Source: Symsagittifera roscoffensis
Lineage: Eukaryota > Xenacoelomorpha > Acoela > Convolutidae
Direction: 5' to 3'
Assembly (NCBI RefSeq): GCF_963678635.1
Contig: NC_087063.1
Location: forward strand, 23,444,701 to 23,508,700
DNA length: 64,000 nt
In this document: positions 62,491 through 64,000 of the stretch, piece after piece
How positions within the stretch are numbered: position 1 is the first letter of the stretch
How the letters are laid out: each line of letters opens with the position of its first letter
Program-made: the position numbers and the translations under genes
Notes under the pieces: model-generated
What the model was told of the DNA's origin: nothing
What the model saw: only the letters and a program-made list of their open reading frames with translations
Database searches by the model: none

Positions 62491-63106
62491 TTTACACAGA
62501 AACGAAGCTGCGCTTCTCAAACACTTGCAAGAACACAACCAAAAAGCAGCTATCAAGTGAAATTAAAAAAAGTAGAAATAAGCCTCGAATTAGCAAAAAC
62601 TCTACGAATCGGATTCGAATCTGCGACCTAGCAAATTTGAATCTCACGCACTAACCACTCAGCCACGAATGCTTGAAACCCCCAAAACTAGCTACCAATA
62701 ACGCAGCTACGACTAATAAATTGCCATTTCGATGCAGTAAAAGTGACACCAAATACAAAAAGACACAATTTTGCATGTAATAAATTGGAAAGTATAAAGC
62801 CAAATTATGTATAAGTTATGCATTTCACAAAAATTATGTATTACAGTGAGTTGGAAAACTTCCGAAATCGAGCTTTTTATCATTGTACTGCTGTTTGAAG
62901 CAAATAAGTTTTTTCGGTTCATTTGATGAATTAAAAATGCATCAGCTGTGTTAACTTTTTACTAATCAATTATCAAAGCACATATGATATTATACTGCTA
63001 CCGCAGCCTACCGATTCAAAAGTGCCACCAAAAGTAGCACTTCAATATGCAACTTAGATTAGAAAAAAGAAAGCTCGTACTAATACACTTTGCTTCGCAA
63101 GTGTAA
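62491..63106. mobile_element. Family E copy E7 (about 615 bp), inserted in a family B repeat
   Basis: Left end TTTACACAGAAACGAAGCTG and octamer ACACTTGC (62521-62528). Right hairpin ACACTTTGCTTCGCAAGTGT (63085-63104) and AAAC; GCAAGTGT is the exact reverse complement of the left octamer. The tRNA-like head on the minus strand at 62604-62672 has TGGCTGAGTGGTTAGTGCG and AGATTCGAATCC. It splits a family B repeat (left half to 62490, right half from 63107), which fixes its ends to within a few bases. No clear target duplication is visible. Confidence 0.85.
62604..62672 (-). repeat. tRNA-like Pol III promoter inside family E
   Basis: The best preserved of three such heads in E1, E4 and E7. A box TGGCTGAGTGGTTAGTGC and B box CAGATTCGAATCC at tRNA-Ser/Leu-like spacing. 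Arm pairing is incomplete, so it is not called a tRNA gene. Transcription would run toward the left end of the element, through a T run near 62560. Confidence 0.65.
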
Positions 63107-63400
63107 ACAAAGAAAATAAACTGAAAAAGCAATCAAAAGTCAAACCGCAAAAAAAAATGAGTTTGATCCTGAACAAATTTTGAAACTTTTACCGAAAAAA
63201 ACTGAATAAATCATCGCGACCTATCTGAGAGTCTGAACTACGTTCATCGACTCTTAAAAAGAAATCAAAAGTCAACCCGAGAAAAAATCAAATTTGACCG
63301 TGAATTAATTTTCAGACTCCTTTCTAAAAAAACAACAAACAAAATCAACACGACTTATATAAGTGTCTACACTGCGTTCATTGACACTTAAAAACGTAAT
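63107..63400. repeat. Right half of family B repeat split by element E7
   Basis: AACAAAGAAAATAAACTG to GTTCATCGACTCTTA continues the family B consensus interrupted at 62490; the second part (63255-63400) is a further tandem half-copy. Confidence 0.75.
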
Positions 63401-63604
63401 TTTACACTTTTGAACAACATTTTTACCTACTATCTATTGTGTTAAAAGTTTTCGACATTTGAGATTGTTTTGAAACCTTAATCAAAATCTAGACTGACTC
63501 GTAATCAAACGATATTCCTTTTTTCGAGATTTCAGTCAAATTGAACAAGCCTAGAAAACAACTAGTTACAAAAATATAAATTTGATCATTTCTAATTTAA
63601 CTCG

Positions 63605-63977
63605 TTAACTCTTCGAGCCTATTGTAAACAAAACAATTAAAACAATTAATCCGACTGAAAAAATAGCTTCCACACCAAACGGAGGCCCAGTCGTAGATCC
63701 AGTTTGACTGGTGGATCCTGCTCTAAGTCTTGCTCTACTCTCTCTGGCTGCTTCCAGGCCTTTACTGACTGCTTTCCGTCTGTTTTCGGCTTCTGTGCTG
63801 TTTTTGTTTTCAGGCATCCAGCTGCCGGTATTTTTGCCGTAGTGGCCTATTGACCATAGCTCGTAATTGTAGCCGAACTTGTGCAGTTCACTCGGATCTA
63901 TTGGGTTCTTTTTCGCAACTAGTATTCTTCCTTCGTTGCTACGAAATTTTTCGTTGCTATATTCTGAATCGCGCCGC
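63605..63977 (-). CDS. Last coding exon of an unidentified tail-anchored membrane protein (partial)
   Basis: A 373-nt exon with a good acceptor (TTGTTTTAG at 63978 and above) and a TAA at 63605-63607, reading 123 residues from RRDSEYSNEKF. Middle: NPIDPSELHKFGYNYELWS followed by HYGKNTGSWMPENKNS. Then comes a basic, helical linker (RRKAVSKGLEAARESRARLR), a Ser/Thr/Gly-rich stretch and a C-terminal hydrophobic segment VEAIFSVGLIVLIVLFTIG with four residues after it. This is the layout of a C-terminally anchored ER or mitochondrial protein. Upstream exons lie beyond the right edge of the window. I cannot name the family. Confidence 0.7.
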
Positions 63978-64000
63978 CTAAAACAATGAACGCTGATCTA

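Overview
This is an AT-rich, intron-rich animal (metazoan) nuclear segment. The evidence is long GT-AG introns, single-copy metazoan genes, a Pol III tRNA gene, tRNA-derived short repeats and many families of non-autonomous mobile elements. The lineage cannot be fixed from the sequence alone, but the standard genetic code reads through every conserved exon.

Genes, left to right. (1) Positions 3144-27740, minus strand: a complete AREL1-type HECT E3 ubiquitin ligase with 16 coding exons and 921 residues, whose phases close exactly. It has an N-terminal membrane segment, filamin-like repeats and a C-terminal HECT domain. A tRNA-Gln(CUG) gene sits in one of its introns on the opposite strand. (2) Positions 37380-41323, minus strand: a complete RAD51 recombinase with 7 coding exons and 329 residues. 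(3) Positions 52956-61746, plus strand: an atlastin-type ER membrane-fusion GTPase, with its first exons inside a tandem duplication. (4) Smaller or partial items: a C-terminal exon of an unidentified tail-anchored protein (63605-63977, minus), a long unidentified open frame (58505-59218, minus), an orphan membrane-segment exon (29087-29255, minus) and an SGNH-hydrolase-like fragment (42639-42865, minus).

The most unusual stretch is 45.1-53.7 kb. A decayed Ty1/copia retrotransposon lies directly upstream of atlastin. A unit of about 2.96 kb, running from the middle of the copia integrase to the middle of an early atlastin exon, is present twice in direct tandem. The internal junction fuses atlastin codons to integrase codons at a 3-base overlap. 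Downstream, the last atlastin intron has no GT donor that keeps frame; the best fit is a GA-AG intron.

Most of the rest is repeats. A dispersed family has termini TTTACAC...GTGTAA and a 3-prime hairpin whose stem differs from copy to copy but stays complementary to the same copy's left end. Other items are a second hairpin-ended family, hAT-type MITEs with 8-bp target duplications, a decayed non-LTR element, tRNA-derived SINE heads, two palindromes of about 300 bp and several degenerate tandem arrays (85, 107, 110, 170 and 350-380 bp). I see no CRISPR arrays, bacterial operons or rRNA genes.
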